Below, in pieces: positions 1 to 8,205 of a DNA stretch of 64,000 nt. The DNA comes from JABCPO02 sp052174015 (lineage in GTDB: Bacteria; Bacillota; Clostridia; TANB77; CAG-508), in assembly GCA_052174015.1 (NCBI GenBank), contig JBQMXM010000004.1:1-64000 (forward strand), given 5' to 3'. Position 1 is the first letter of the stretch; each line of letters opens with the position of its first letter. Below the pieces are notes generated by a model. That model made no database searches. It was not told the origin of the DNA and saw nothing but the letters and a program-made list of their open reading frames with translations. The position numbers and the translations under genes are program-made.

Positions 1-1400
1 GACCTTTTTCTTTAAAATATATAAAATATGCATAAATTTTAACTATATCTATAAGTGTTAATTTACCATCTTCTATATCATTTAAGATTTCTTCAATTAT
101 TTTAGGAAATTCATCATCAGAAATTTTCCAATATTCTTCTGTAAGTAATCTCTTATATCCAGGTAATTTTTTAGTATCTATTGTCATAATTATTTCTTCC
201 ATATCTTTCTTAAATACTTTCATATCAAAAATTCTAGTTCTAATATATATTTCAATAAATTTAAAAAACTTATATTCTGATTTAAAATTATAATAATAAT
301 TATTATCAAATTCTTTAATATAGAATTGTTTATTATCTTTAAGTACTCTTGATGATACTAATAATTGCCTATATTCTTCATTATTTTTTATACTCTCAAA
401 CTTATATCTAATTATTTTACCCGATTTTATTTCAAATGATGTTGCTATTGTAAATATTAACATTGTTTGAATAACTCTAAATGATGTATCTGGATATGCA
501 AGATTTACTATATTAAATATCTTTTCAAAATCATTTAATGCGTGTTTTAAAATTCTTAGATTTCTAGTACCACTTCTCATAAACGTGTTTGTAATAATTC
601 CGGTATTACTTCTTAAAAATCTAATTAATTCTTGATTTTTTTCATATCTTAATAATATACCATTAATAATATAATTGAATTTAGGTGCATATTCAAAAGT
701 CTCACCTATTAATTTTTCTTTAATTCTTTCATAATCATTTGCTTTATCAAAAACTAATTCTGTTTTTTCTTTAATTTTTTCAACAAGTGGTATATCTTTC
801 TTATTTAATTGTCCTTCTTTATCTAATATATATGTAGAGATAAATGTTTTAAACTCTATATTAGTATTTTTTAGTTTTGTTGCAAGTTCTTTTTCGTTAC
901 AGATTATAATTGTTTTAATATGGTCATGTTCTACAAACTTATTAATATATCCTAATATATCAATTACATCTACATTTGCTCTTTCTAAATCATCAAAACA
1001 TAGCACCTTGTCTTCTGCTGAAAAAAATGTTTCATAATCTATTCTTTCTCCACCTTGTTTTAGTCCAAATATACTTGCCATATCCATACTAGTTTTAGCA
1101 TATTCTGGTATTTTTGAAATCTCTTTTTCTTGCATATATCTTTTTAAATGACGATCCATAAGTTGTGTTGTTTCTAAAAATATTTTTTTAGAAATTTCTT
1201 CTAAATTAGATATTCCATATAGCGACATATATATCGGCTTATAGTTTTTACCATTTAATGTTAGGCTTTCAATCTTATTTTTAACCTTATTATTCCAAAA
1301 ATGTGTTTTACCACTTCCGCCATTCTCCATTTATCATTATTGCATAATCTGTATAATCTGCTCTTAAATAATCTAATATGCTTTCAATTAAATCTTCCAT
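1..1400 (-). CDS. KAP-type P-loop NTPase, frameshifted in Walker A, cut by window edge
   Basis: This is a P-loop NTPase that runs off the left edge of the window. Reading from the ATG at 1400 (GGAGAG ribosome site, 8 nt after the deacetylase stop) gives MEDLIESILDYLRADYTDY, then INGEWRKW and a TAA at 1308-1310. One frame over, the reading continues without a stop from GGSGKTHFW (Walker A, about 1300-1325) to position 1, so a single extra base near 1315-1320 splits the gene. The second frame also has an ATG at 1328-1330 (MENGGSGKT) that could serve as a restart, though without a ribosome site. Walker B is KVLCFDDLERA, about 105 residues after Walker A. I see no membrane segment between them. 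KAP NTPases include plasmid phage-exclusion proteins such as PifA, but a defence role here is only inference. The neighbours are housekeeping genes. Confidence 0.75.
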
Positions 1401-1408
1401 AACTCTCC

Positions 1409-2347
1409 TTACTTAGGTTTAAATATCTCATAAAAATTTTTAAATACATATCCTTCTTTTTTTAGTTTTTGTATTATTTTTTTAGTAGTTTCAGGTGTAC
1501 TCTCTTTATTACCTAAATCATGTAATAATACAATAAGTCCTATATCTTCTTTTCTTGTTTCTTCAAATTGTTCTAATTGTGATTCAACACTATTATATCC
1601 TTCAGCGTCTCCAGTCAAACAGTTCCAATTTAAAGAATATATTTTCTTTTCTTTTAATTTTTGTTTTGCTTTTGTCTTTACTTCTTGATAATATCCTCCA
1701 TATGAACCACCTGGAAATCTAAACAAATGTGTATTATATTCTGTTCCAAGCACTTTTTTTAGTTCTTTTTCTGTATTCTCAACTTCTTTTAAAACTGAAT
1801 CTACACTATCATATACTTTTGAATATTCATGTGTATAACTATGATTTGCTATATAATGACCTCTTTTGTGTATCTCCTTTATAATTTCAGGATATTTCTT
1901 TACATTTTTACCAAGCACAAAAAATGTTGCAGGAACCTGTTCTTCTTTTAATACTTTTAAAACTTCTGGTGTTACACTTTTGGACGGACCATCATCAAAT
2001 GTTAAATATGCAACTTTTTGTTCTCCATAATATATTTTGTCTATTTCTTGTTCAAAATTCATACTATATTGTGGATATTTCCCTGGACTTAATCTTCTTT
2101 GTTTATCTTCATTTATTATATTTTTTGAACTATTATTTGTATTTTGACTTTCACTACCTATATTAGTATTTTCTTTTTGCATATTCACTAATTTCATATT
2201 TTGTTTATTAACACCTATAATTATAATTATTGATATTATTGAAATTATTATACAAGCACAAATTATATAGATATATTTTTTAGTATCAAAAACATTTCTT
2301 GTAATTTTTTCATATTCAAAAAATATCTCATTATTGTCTTCTAACAT
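1409..2347 (-). CDS. Membrane-anchored polysaccharide deacetylase (NodB domain)
   Basis: This is a 312-residue carbohydrate esterase family 4 protein that probably N-deacetylates peptidoglycan or another surface glycan outside the cell. A single membrane anchor lies at about residues 25-46, followed by a Ser/Asn-rich spacer and the NodB domain from about 110. Family motifs are all visible: TFDDGP (116-121, metal and catalytic Asp), HSYTH (169-173, the two metal His), RFPGGS (210-215) and LLHD (274-277, catalytic His). The start is supported by AGGAAG upstream. It lies 12 nt after the metallophosphoesterase gene and 8 nt before the NTPase gene, so it is likely cotranscribed. PgdA and PdaA cannot be told apart by sequence alone. 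Confidence 0.9.
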   Translation of the reverse strand: MLEDNNEIFFEYEKITRNVFDTKKYIYIICACIIISIISIIIIIGVNKQNMKLVNMQKENTNIGSESQNTNNSSKNIINEDKQRRLSPGKYPQYSMNFEQEIDKIYYGEQKVAYLTFDDGPSKSVTPEVLKVLKEEQVPATFFVLGKNVKKYPEIIKEIHKRGHYIANHSYTHEYSKVYDSVDSVLKEVENTEKELKKVLGTEYNTHLFRFPGGSYGGYYQEVKTKAKQKLKEKKIYSLNWNCLTGDAEGYNSVESQLEQFEETRKEDIGLIVLLHDLGNKESTPETTKKIIQKLKKEGYVFKNFYEIFKPK

Positions 2348-2359
2348 ATATCTTCCTAC

Positions 2360-3112
2360 CTAATAATCTATTGCTGTTAATTTAAAATCTACATAATCTG
2401 AAGATATTAAATGTAATTTTACTCCCATATATTCTCCATTTATTGCTTCTTTATGTCCTTTTTCGTGTAAATGTCCATAGTAACATACTGGTATTTTAGC
2501 TTTAGTAATAGTCTTCATAAAATTAACTTCATCTGATTCTTTAATATCTTCTCTCTCTATATTTTGTCTATCATTTGATTTTAAATATGGTGGATAATGC
2601 ATAACACATATTTTAACTATTTTATTTTTCTCTTCATCACTCAAATTATTAATCTGTTTTTCCATATCTTCAATTGAATTTTGAAGACGGATATTTTCTC
2701 TTCTAATATTTTTGTAATTTTCAATATCTTTTCTATCCCAACCTTTTGTTCCACATATAGCGTAATTTTCAATAATATATGCATTATTTTGCATAAATGA
2801 GATATTTTTAATATTATGCTTTTTTAAGAATTCTAAATTTTTAGTTACACTTACCCACCAATAATCATGATTACCTTTTAAAAATATTTTTTTACCAGGA
2901 AGAGAATCAATATATTTAAAATCTTCTAATGCTTCATCAAGTGTCATAGCCCATGAAAAATCTCCTGCAAGTATTACAGTGTCTTCCATTTTAACTTTTT
3001 CTTTCCAATCTTTTAATATTTTTGTTTCATGATTATTCCATTTTTCACCAAATATATTCATCGGCTTATTTACTCCAAACGATAAATGTAAATCTCCAAT
3101 TATATATACCAT
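2360..3112 (-). CDS. Calcineurin-like metallophosphoesterase
   Basis: This is a 250-residue cytoplasmic phosphoesterase with the full two-metal motif set: GDLHL at the N-terminus (6-10), AGDFSW, KGNHDYWW and a C-terminal GHLHE. No signal peptide is visible. The family hydrolyses phosphomonoesters or phosphodiesters, and the substrate cannot be read from the sequence. An AGAGGAA ribosome site precedes the ATG. It starts 15 nt after tsaD, and the gene order tsaD-phosphoesterase-deacetylase looks like one operon. Confidence 0.88.
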   Translation of the reverse strand: MVYIIGDLHLSFGVNKPMNIFGEKWNNHETKILKDWKEKVKMEDTVILAGDFSWAMTLDEALEDFKYIDSLPGKKIFLKGNHDYWWVSVTKNLEFLKKHNIKNISFMQNNAYIIENYAICGTKGWDRKDIENYKNIRRENIRLQNSIEDMEKQINNLSDEEKNKIVKICVMHYPPYLKSNDRQNIEREDIKESDEVNFMKTITKAKIPVCYYGHLHEKGHKEAINGEYMGVKLHLISSDYVDFKLTAIDY

Positions 3113-3127
3113 TTTTCCTCTTTCTAA

Positions 3128-4132
3128 CTAAATACCTATTGGTAAATTAGGTTTTGCGTCTATATCATATTTGCTAAACATATTATTAATATAGTAATAA
3201 TATGCTTGTGCTCCTATCATTGCTGCATTATCTGTACATAATACTAATGATGGATAATATATATTAATATTCTCTGTTTTTAACTTATCAAATTCACTTC
3301 TAATATATGAGTTTGCAGAAACTCCTCCTGCTAATACTAACTTATTTAAATTTAAATCTGTTAATGCTTTTTTTGCTTTGTTTACTAATATTTCTGTTAC
3401 TCTATGTTGAAAACTTGCACTTAAATCTGCTATATCAAGTTTTTCTTTACTATTATGATTTAAATTAATTATAGCTGTTTTTATTCCACTAAAACTAAAA
3501 TCGTATCCATCCACTTTAGGTATTGGTATTTTATCAATATATGTAGTTTTACCTTGTTTAGCAGCTTTATCTATTTTAGGCCCTCCTGGATATCCAAGAC
3601 CTACAACGCGTGCTACTTTATCAAAAGCTTCACCTATTGCATCATCTTTTGTCCTACCTATAATATCAAATTTTGTATAATCTTTAACATGTACTAAATG
3701 TGTATGTCCACCTGATACTATTAATGCTAAAAATGGTGGAGTAAGTTCTTTATACTCTATATAGTTTGCTGCAATATGCCCTTCTAAATGATGTACTCCA
3801 AGTAGTGGAATATTATTCATATATGCAAATGTTTTAGCAAATGATACTCCAACAAGTAATGCTCCAACAAGACCAGGACCTTTTGTTACAGCTACTGCTG
3901 ATATATCTTTAATAGTAATTCCTGCATCTTTAATTGCTTTATCAACTACATTTGAAATAGCTTCTATATGCATTCTTGAAGCTATTTCTGGTACAACTCC
4001 ACCATATTTTTCATGTTCTGAAATTTGTGATGATATTATATTTGATAATACTTTTCTTCCATTTAAAACTATAGCACAAGATGTTTCATCACAACTTGAT
4101 TCTATAGCTAATATATAGATGTTTTTCTCCAT
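3128..4132 (-). CDS. tsaD: tRNA N6-threonylcarbamoyladenosine transferase TsaD
   Basis: TsaD transfers the threonylcarbamoyl group to A37 of tRNAs that read ANN codons, working with TsaB, TsaE and TsaC. The protein is 334 residues, normal for the family, and begins with the hallmark ILAIESSCDETS. The metal-binding HHLEGH lies at 114-119, with the ATP-binding SGGHTHL further on and LAGGVSANS near the C-terminus. A strong ribosome site (AAGGAG) sets the start. It is probably the first gene of the group running to position 1. TsaB, TsaC and TsaE are not in the window. Confidence 0.97.
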   Translation of the reverse strand: MEKNIYILAIESSCDETSCAIVLNGRKVLSNIISSQISEHEKYGGVVPEIASRMHIEAISNVVDKAIKDAGITIKDISAVAVTKGPGLVGALLVGVSFAKTFAYMNNIPLLGVHHLEGHIAANYIEYKELTPPFLALIVSGGHTHLVHVKDYTKFDIIGRTKDDAIGEAFDKVARVVGLGYPGGPKIDKAAKQGKTTYIDKIPIPKVDGYDFSFSGIKTAIINLNHNSKEKLDIADLSASFQHRVTEILVNKAKKALTDLNLNKLVLAGGVSANSYIRSEFDKLKTENINIYYPSLVLCTDNAAMIGAQAYYYYINNMFSKYDIDAKPNLPIGI

Positions 4133-4257
4133 ATTTTTCTCCTTATTACTATTATATAATATTATTATTTTTTTTAAAAGTCTTTTAAAATTATTATTAT
4201 ACTAAATAGTTTAAAATAATAAAAATATAAGAAAAATACAAATAGTATAAATAGATA

Positions 4258-4533
4258 CTACTTGCATTTTATTTTTATAGATTTTCTTTTTTTCTTACCA
4301 AAGCATATAAGTTTGATTAATTTTTCTGTTGACTTTGGAATCTTTCCTTTAATAATTAAGCAATTGATTTTTCTTTTCATTTTAACTGTTGCTTGAATTT
4401 TAATATCACAACAATCACATAATAGGAAAAATTCTAGTTCTTCTAATAATTTTTCCTTTTGTTTAATATCATTATTTTTTTTGATTTCTTTAAGTAAATC
4501 AATTACTTTTAAAATAATTACTTCCGAATCCAC
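4258..4533 (-). CDS. Small basic hypothetical protein
   Basis: I do not recognise this 91-residue protein. It starts with GTG (TTAGGAGGG ribosome site immediately upstream), so translation is well supported. The N-terminal half is predicted helical and charged (LLKEIKKNNDIKQKEKLLEE), with a Cys cluster CDCCD near residue 40. The C-terminal third is strongly basic (GKKKRKSIKIKCK), which would suit nucleic-acid or membrane-surface binding, but no family motif is visible. It lies between tsaD and the transglutaminase-like gene with gaps of about 125 bp on each side. Confidence 0.6.
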   Translation of the reverse strand: MDSEVIILKVIDLLKEIKKNNDIKQKEKLLEELEFFLLCDCCDIKIQATVKMKRKINCLIIKGKIPKSTEKLIKLICFGKKKRKSIKIKCK

Positions 4534-4661
4534 TTAAAATCCCTCCTAACAACTATATCTATAGTTATTATTACATATTGTATATATTATTTATTATCAA
4601 TTAACATATATATATTAACATATATTTCATATTATATCAAATTATATCAACTAAGGTTACT

Positions 4662-5963
4662 TTAATTTTTTATACATAATAGTATATCTATTTCTTTATA
4701 TTTTCTTTCAGCCTCTTTTATTTCATCTATTTTTTTAATGTTTAAGTCTGATATATTTAATATTTCATTAAATATTTTTTGTAATTGCTTTTGTTTATTA
4801 AGTATATCTTTTATATAGATTTTTGGTTTTTCATAATCTAATACTGTTATTTTTATATTTGTTTTATCACTTATTTTATTGTTTGTTTTATTATTTATTT
4901 GAATATTACATATTGGTCTAATCTTATTTTCTAATTTTTTAGATATTTTTTTATCTACATCTAATATATTTAATATACTTTTATCTATATTAGATATAGT
5001 ATTTATATCATCTATACCTCTATCTTTTTGTACATTATTAATATAGTTTAATAATATATTTTTAAAGTTATTTTTAAAATGATTAGTATTTGCATAATTA
5101 CAATAATTAATTTCTTTATCATTATATTCACCATAATGATATCCACTATATATAGCTATATCATCTGTAAATATTATTGGATATTCTTTTATTTCTACAC
5201 TATTTTCTAATTTACAATTAATTATATCATCATAATTTTTAAAATAATAATACATTTCTATTATATCTAAATTATACCAAATATTATCAACTAAAATTAA
5301 ATTCCAAGCATGCATTCCTTCTCCATTTTCATCTTTGTTATATCCTGTAATTATTGCAGAATCTAAATTTAAATATTTTGAAAGTACATAAAATATTATT
5401 GATATCCCTGAACATACAGCTTTTTTAATAATTATACTACCAAAAAGTGATAATTCAAATTCTCTAACATATTTTTCTGTATATTCATTAGTTAAGTATT
5501 TACTCATATATAGTCTATCTAAAGTATAATTAAATGATATATTTTCTATCATGTATTTTAATATATATCTTAGTTTTAATTTATCATTTATTTCTTTTTC
5601 ATCTTTTAATATTTGATTTTTAATATCTTCACCTACTTTAATATATTCTTTTAAAGATAATTTAAAATTTTTATAACTAATTGGCATTTTAAAAATTCCA
5701 TCTATTTCAGTCAATATCACATTTATATCTATATTTAATTTATCTTGTATTTTATCTAATATTATAAAGTGTTTTTCTTGTATTTCAAAAATATCAAGTA
5801 CAATAACCCTTATATTTAGTATATCATCATACTCTTTTTTTCTTTTACATATTTTTTCATATACTATATCATCTATTTTTTCTATATCTTCTTTAAACAT
5901 CATTAATGTTTGTTTATCTACTTTTTTATCTACTTCTTCAATTATATCTTTTAATATTATCAT
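4662..5963 (-). CDS. Transglutaminase-like cysteine protein
   Basis: This is a 433-residue protein with a central transglutaminase-like (papain-fold) core. The candidate catalytic triad is Cys184 in AVCSGIS, His218 in MHAWNLILVD and Asp233 in WYNLDII, in the order and spacing expected for the family. The first 120 residues are charged and helical. After the core there is an Asn/Lys-rich low-complexity stretch and a helical tail. No signal peptide is obvious. Members act as proteases, amidases or crosslinkers, and the substrate is unknown. The start has AAAGGAG upstream. The gene stands alone between two intergenic gaps. Confidence 0.7.
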   Translation of the reverse strand: MIILKDIIEEVDKKVDKQTLMMFKEDIEKIDDIVYEKICKRKKEYDDILNIRVIVLDIFEIQEKHFIILDKIQDKLNIDINVILTEIDGIFKMPISYKNFKLSLKEYIKVGEDIKNQILKDEKEINDKLKLRYILKYMIENISFNYTLDRLYMSKYLTNEYTEKYVREFELSLFGSIIIKKAVCSGISIIFYVLSKYLNLDSAIITGYNKDENGEGMHAWNLILVDNIWYNLDIIEMYYYFKNYDDIINCKLENSVEIKEYPIIFTDDIAIYSGYHYGEYNDKEINYCNYANTNHFKNNFKNILLNYINNVQKDRGIDDINTISNIDKSILNILDVDKKISKKLENKIRPICNIQINNKTNNKISDKTNIKITVLDYEKPKIYIKDILNKQKQLQKIFNEILNISDLNIKKIDEIKEAERKYKEIDILLCIKN

Positions 5964-6022
5964 TAAATTCTCCTTTTAAAGATATTACTTTAATATATTA
6001 AATATATTACTTGTACATATTA

Positions 6023-6047
6023 CAAAAGAGGTTAATATTAACCTCTT
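6023..6047 (-). terminator. Rho-independent terminator after trxA
   Basis: A perfect 11-bp inverted repeat (AAGAGGTTAAT/ATTAACCTCTT) lies 16 nt past the trxA stop. On the minus strand it is followed by TTTTG, a short T-run. It ends the rubrerythrin-ccdA-thioredoxin operon. Confidence 0.75.
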
Positions 6048-6062
6048 CCTATTATATACAAC

Positions 6063-6368
6063 TTAGTTAAATAAATCTAATATATTTTGTTTTGATTGTA
6101 CTCCAGATATTCTGTTTAATTCTTTTCCGTCTTCATATGCTATAAATGTTGGAACAGATACTATTCCATTTTCTATTGCTAATTTATCAAATTTGTCTAT
6201 ATCTATTCTAATTACTTTGATATCTGTGTTGTTACCTATTTCTTCAATAACTGGAGTTACCATTTTACAAGGCATACACCATGTTGCAAAAAAGTTTAAT
6301 ATTACTTTTCCCTCTTTTTTTAATTCTTCTACTTGTTCTAATTCTTGTTCTTCTAATATTTTTAACAT
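6063..6368 (-). CDS. trxA: Thioredoxin
   Basis: This is a 101-residue cytoplasmic thioredoxin with the redox centre ATWCMPCK (Cys31, Cys34). WCMPC differs from the common WCGPC. The cis-Pro segment SVPTFIAYEDG is intact. It reduces protein disulfides and would be recharged by a thioredoxin reductase not in the window. A GGGGGG-containing ribosome site precedes the start. It is the last gene of a tight operon: 8 nt separate it from the membrane-anchored thioredoxin gene. Confidence 0.93.
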   Translation of the reverse strand: MLKILEEQELEQVEELKKEGKVILNFFATWCMPCKMVTPVIEEIGNNTDIKVIRIDIDKFDKLAIENGIVSVPTFIAYEDGKELNRISGVQSKQNILDLFN

Positions 6369-6376
6369 AATCCCCC

Positions 6377-6901
6377 CTATTTTTCTAATGATTCATAAAA
6401 TTCTTTTATCTGATTTGCTTCTTTATATCCTACAGAATATTTAATAGCTTTTCCTTTTTTTATAGCAACTATTGTAGGCATTGCACGAATATTAAGTTTA
6501 GATGCAAGTTCTCTTTCTTTATCTACATCTATCTTATATATTGGTACACCTAGCTTTTTTGCTTTTGTAACTTCTGGTGTCATTCTAATACATGGACCAC
6601 ACCATGTTGCATAAAAATCTATTAATACTGTTTTATCTTCTTTAATTAAGTTCTCATATTTAGCTTTATCTAATTCTTCTACTATTGTATCTTCTTCTGC
6701 TTGTTCTGTTTGATTACTCTCTTCCTTTATATTTCTATCTAAATAACTTTTTGCGTTTTTTTGTGTTGTTACTTCTTGTTTTTTAGCAAAGATTTTTTCA
6801 GATAGATTTAATTTATTATATATTAATACTAAAATTAGTATTAGAGCAATAATTAATAATAATATAATTATTGTATTAAGTTTTTTGTTTTTTAATTTCA
6901 T
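6377..6901 (-). CDS. Membrane-anchored thioredoxin-fold protein (TlpA/ResA-like position)
   Basis: This 174-residue protein has an N-terminal membrane anchor (about 10-28), an acidic spacer, and a thioredoxin domain with YATWCGPC (Cys101, Cys104) and the cis-Pro segment AMPTIVA. It likely works on the outer face of the membrane as a disulfide reductase. Reducing power probably comes from the CcdA-type protein encoded directly upstream and from cytoplasmic thioredoxin encoded directly downstream, so the three genes form a complete electron relay. AGGAGG precedes the start. Spacing to both neighbours is 7-8 nt. Confidence 0.88.
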   Translation of the reverse strand: MKLKNKKLNTIIILLLIIALILILVLIYNKLNLSEKIFAKKQEVTTQKNAKSYLDRNIKEESNQTEQAEEDTIVEELDKAKYENLIKEDKTVLIDFYATWCGPCIRMTPEVTKAKKLGVPIYKIDVDKERELASKLNIRAMPTIVAIKKGKAIKYSVGYKEANQIKEFYESLEK

Positions 6902-6908
6902 ATTCCTC

Positions 6909-7568
6909 CTAATATATTGTAAGTAATACTTGTATTAATGAATATAGTCCACTTAATATTAATAATAATCCTGATAATATGTTGATTATATTATAATTTT
7001 GTTTAATTATTTTAAATAATTTTTGTAACTTGCTAATAAATAATCCACTAAGTAACATAGGAATACCTATTCCAAGTGAAAACATAATTAAAAGAACTAC
7101 TCCTTCTATTAATGTTTTTGCTTCTGAAGCTTTTCCAAGTGCTGAAGCTAAATATGCTCCTGTACATGGTGAATATACTGCTCCAAAACCTAATCCAAAT
7201 ACAAGTGATTCTAAATATGATAAATTTTCTTTTTGTTTTTTAGATGCCCTAAAATCTTTATTTAATATACCTATTCTAATTATTCCTGTATAATTTATAC
7301 CTAATAATATTATAAATATTGCAAAAAATATTTTTAAATATATTTGATATGCTCCAAATACCATAGTAAGTACATTTACAAGTACTCCTAGTATTACAAA
7401 TACTATTGTAAATCCTAATATAAATAATAGGAGTTTTTTAATAAGTACTTTCATCTCTTGATTACCTTGTTTTGTAAAATACCCTAAAAGTATTGGTAAC
7501 ATAGGTAATATACATGGGGATATAAAACTAAGTATCCCCTCTAAAAAAACATATATGTAATTTAACAT
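6909..7568 (-). CDS. ccdA: CcdA-type thiol-disulfide transmembrane electron carrier
   Basis: This is a 219-residue polytopic membrane protein of the CcdA/DsbD-beta family with about six helices. The paired redox cysteines are Cys19 in ISPCILP (helix 1) and Cys135 in YSPCTGAY (helix 4), both in the family's Pro-Cys context. It carries reducing equivalents from cytoplasmic thioredoxin across the membrane. No cytochrome c maturation genes are present, so the partner is more likely the membrane thioredoxin encoded 7 nt downstream. It begins 8 nt after rubrerythrin. Confidence 0.92.
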   Translation of the reverse strand: MLNYIYVFLEGILSFISPCILPMLPILLGYFTKQGNQEMKVLIKKLLLFILGFTIVFVILGVLVNVLTMVFGAYQIYLKIFFAIFIILLGINYTGIIRIGILNKDFRASKKQKENLSYLESLVFGLGFGAVYSPCTGAYLASALGKASEAKTLIEGVVLLIMFSLGIGIPMLLSGLFISKLQKLFKIIKQNYNIINILSGLLLILSGLYSLIQVLLTIY

Positions 7569-7576
7569 ATTACTCC

Positions 7577-8116
7577 TTAATAATTTTCAGCCATTATTTC
7601 AAAATATGCTTTTGGATGTGAGCATACAGGGCATAAGTTTGGTGCTTCTTGTCCATAGTGAATGTGTCCACAATTTCTACATATCCAAACTAATTCTTCT
7701 CCTCTTTTAAACACCATATCATCTTCTATATTTTTTAAGAATTTTAAATATCTTTTTTCATGAGCTGATTCTACTTTTGCAACTCCATCAAATAATTTAG
7801 CTATATCTTCAAATCCTTCTTCTCTAGCTGTTTTAGCAAATTCATCATACATTATATTTACTTCATAATTTTCTCCATTTGCTGCATCTTTTAAATTTTC
7901 TGTTGTTGTTGGTATTGTACCACCATGTAATAATTTAAACCATAATTTAGCATGTTCTTTTTCATTTCTTGATGTTTCTTCAAACACACCTTTTATTTGT
8001 TCGTATCCTTCTTTTTTTGCTTTACTTGCATAGTATAAATATTTTACTGATGCTTGTGATTCTCCTGCAAATGCAGTCATTAAATTTTTCTCTGTTTTAC
8101 TACCTTTTAATTCCAT
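7577..8116 (-). CDS. rbr: Rubrerythrin
   Basis: This is a 179-residue non-haem di-iron peroxidase that reduces hydrogen peroxide in anaerobes. The ferritin-like four-helix domain carries ExxH motifs at 52-55 and 116-119. The C-terminal rubredoxin-like iron site has Cys146, Cys149, Cys162 and Cys165 (CRNC and CPVC). The layout and length are classical. It is the first gene of the rbr-ccdA-thioredoxin-trxA operon, with its own promoter at 8146-8174 and an AAGGAG ribosome site. The grouping suggests a joint oxidative or disulfide stress response. Confidence 0.96.
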   Translation of the reverse strand: MELKGSKTEKNLMTAFAGESQASVKYLYYASKAKKEGYEQIKGVFEETSRNEKEHAKLWFKLLHGGTIPTTTENLKDAANGENYEVNIMYDEFAKTAREEGFEDIAKLFDGVAKVESAHEKRYLKFLKNIEDDMVFKRGEELVWICRNCGHIHYGQEAPNLCPVCSHPKAYFEIMAENY

Positions 8117-8145
8117 AATTTTCTCCTTTTTAATTGATTTACTAA

Positions 8146-8174
8146 ACTATAACAAAAAAAGTTACAGAAGTCAA
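8146..8174 (-). promoter_or_regulatory. Sigma-A promoter of the rubrerythrin operon
   Basis: On the minus strand TTGACT (8169-8174) and TATAGT (8146-8151) are separated by exactly 17 bp. The -35 lies in the loop and the spacer in the 3' arm of the pilin-like gene's terminator, so termination and initiation share the same bases. Confidence 0.8.
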
Positions 8175-8188
8175 GTACTGTAACTTTT
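8153..8188 (-). terminator. Terminator after the pilin-like gene, overlapping the rbr promoter
   Basis: An 11-bp stem (AAAAGTTACAG/CTGTAACTTTT; left arm 8157-8167, right arm 8178-8188) is followed on the minus strand by a T-run, 17 nt past the stop of the pilin-like gene. Confidence 0.85.
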
Positions 8189-8205
8189 ATTTTTTATATT
8201 TTATT

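Noticed and set aside
1300..1330. Programmed ribosomal frameshift in the KAP gene
   Set aside because: No slippery heptamer and no stimulating structure is visible at the break; a plain one-base insertion or read error is simpler.
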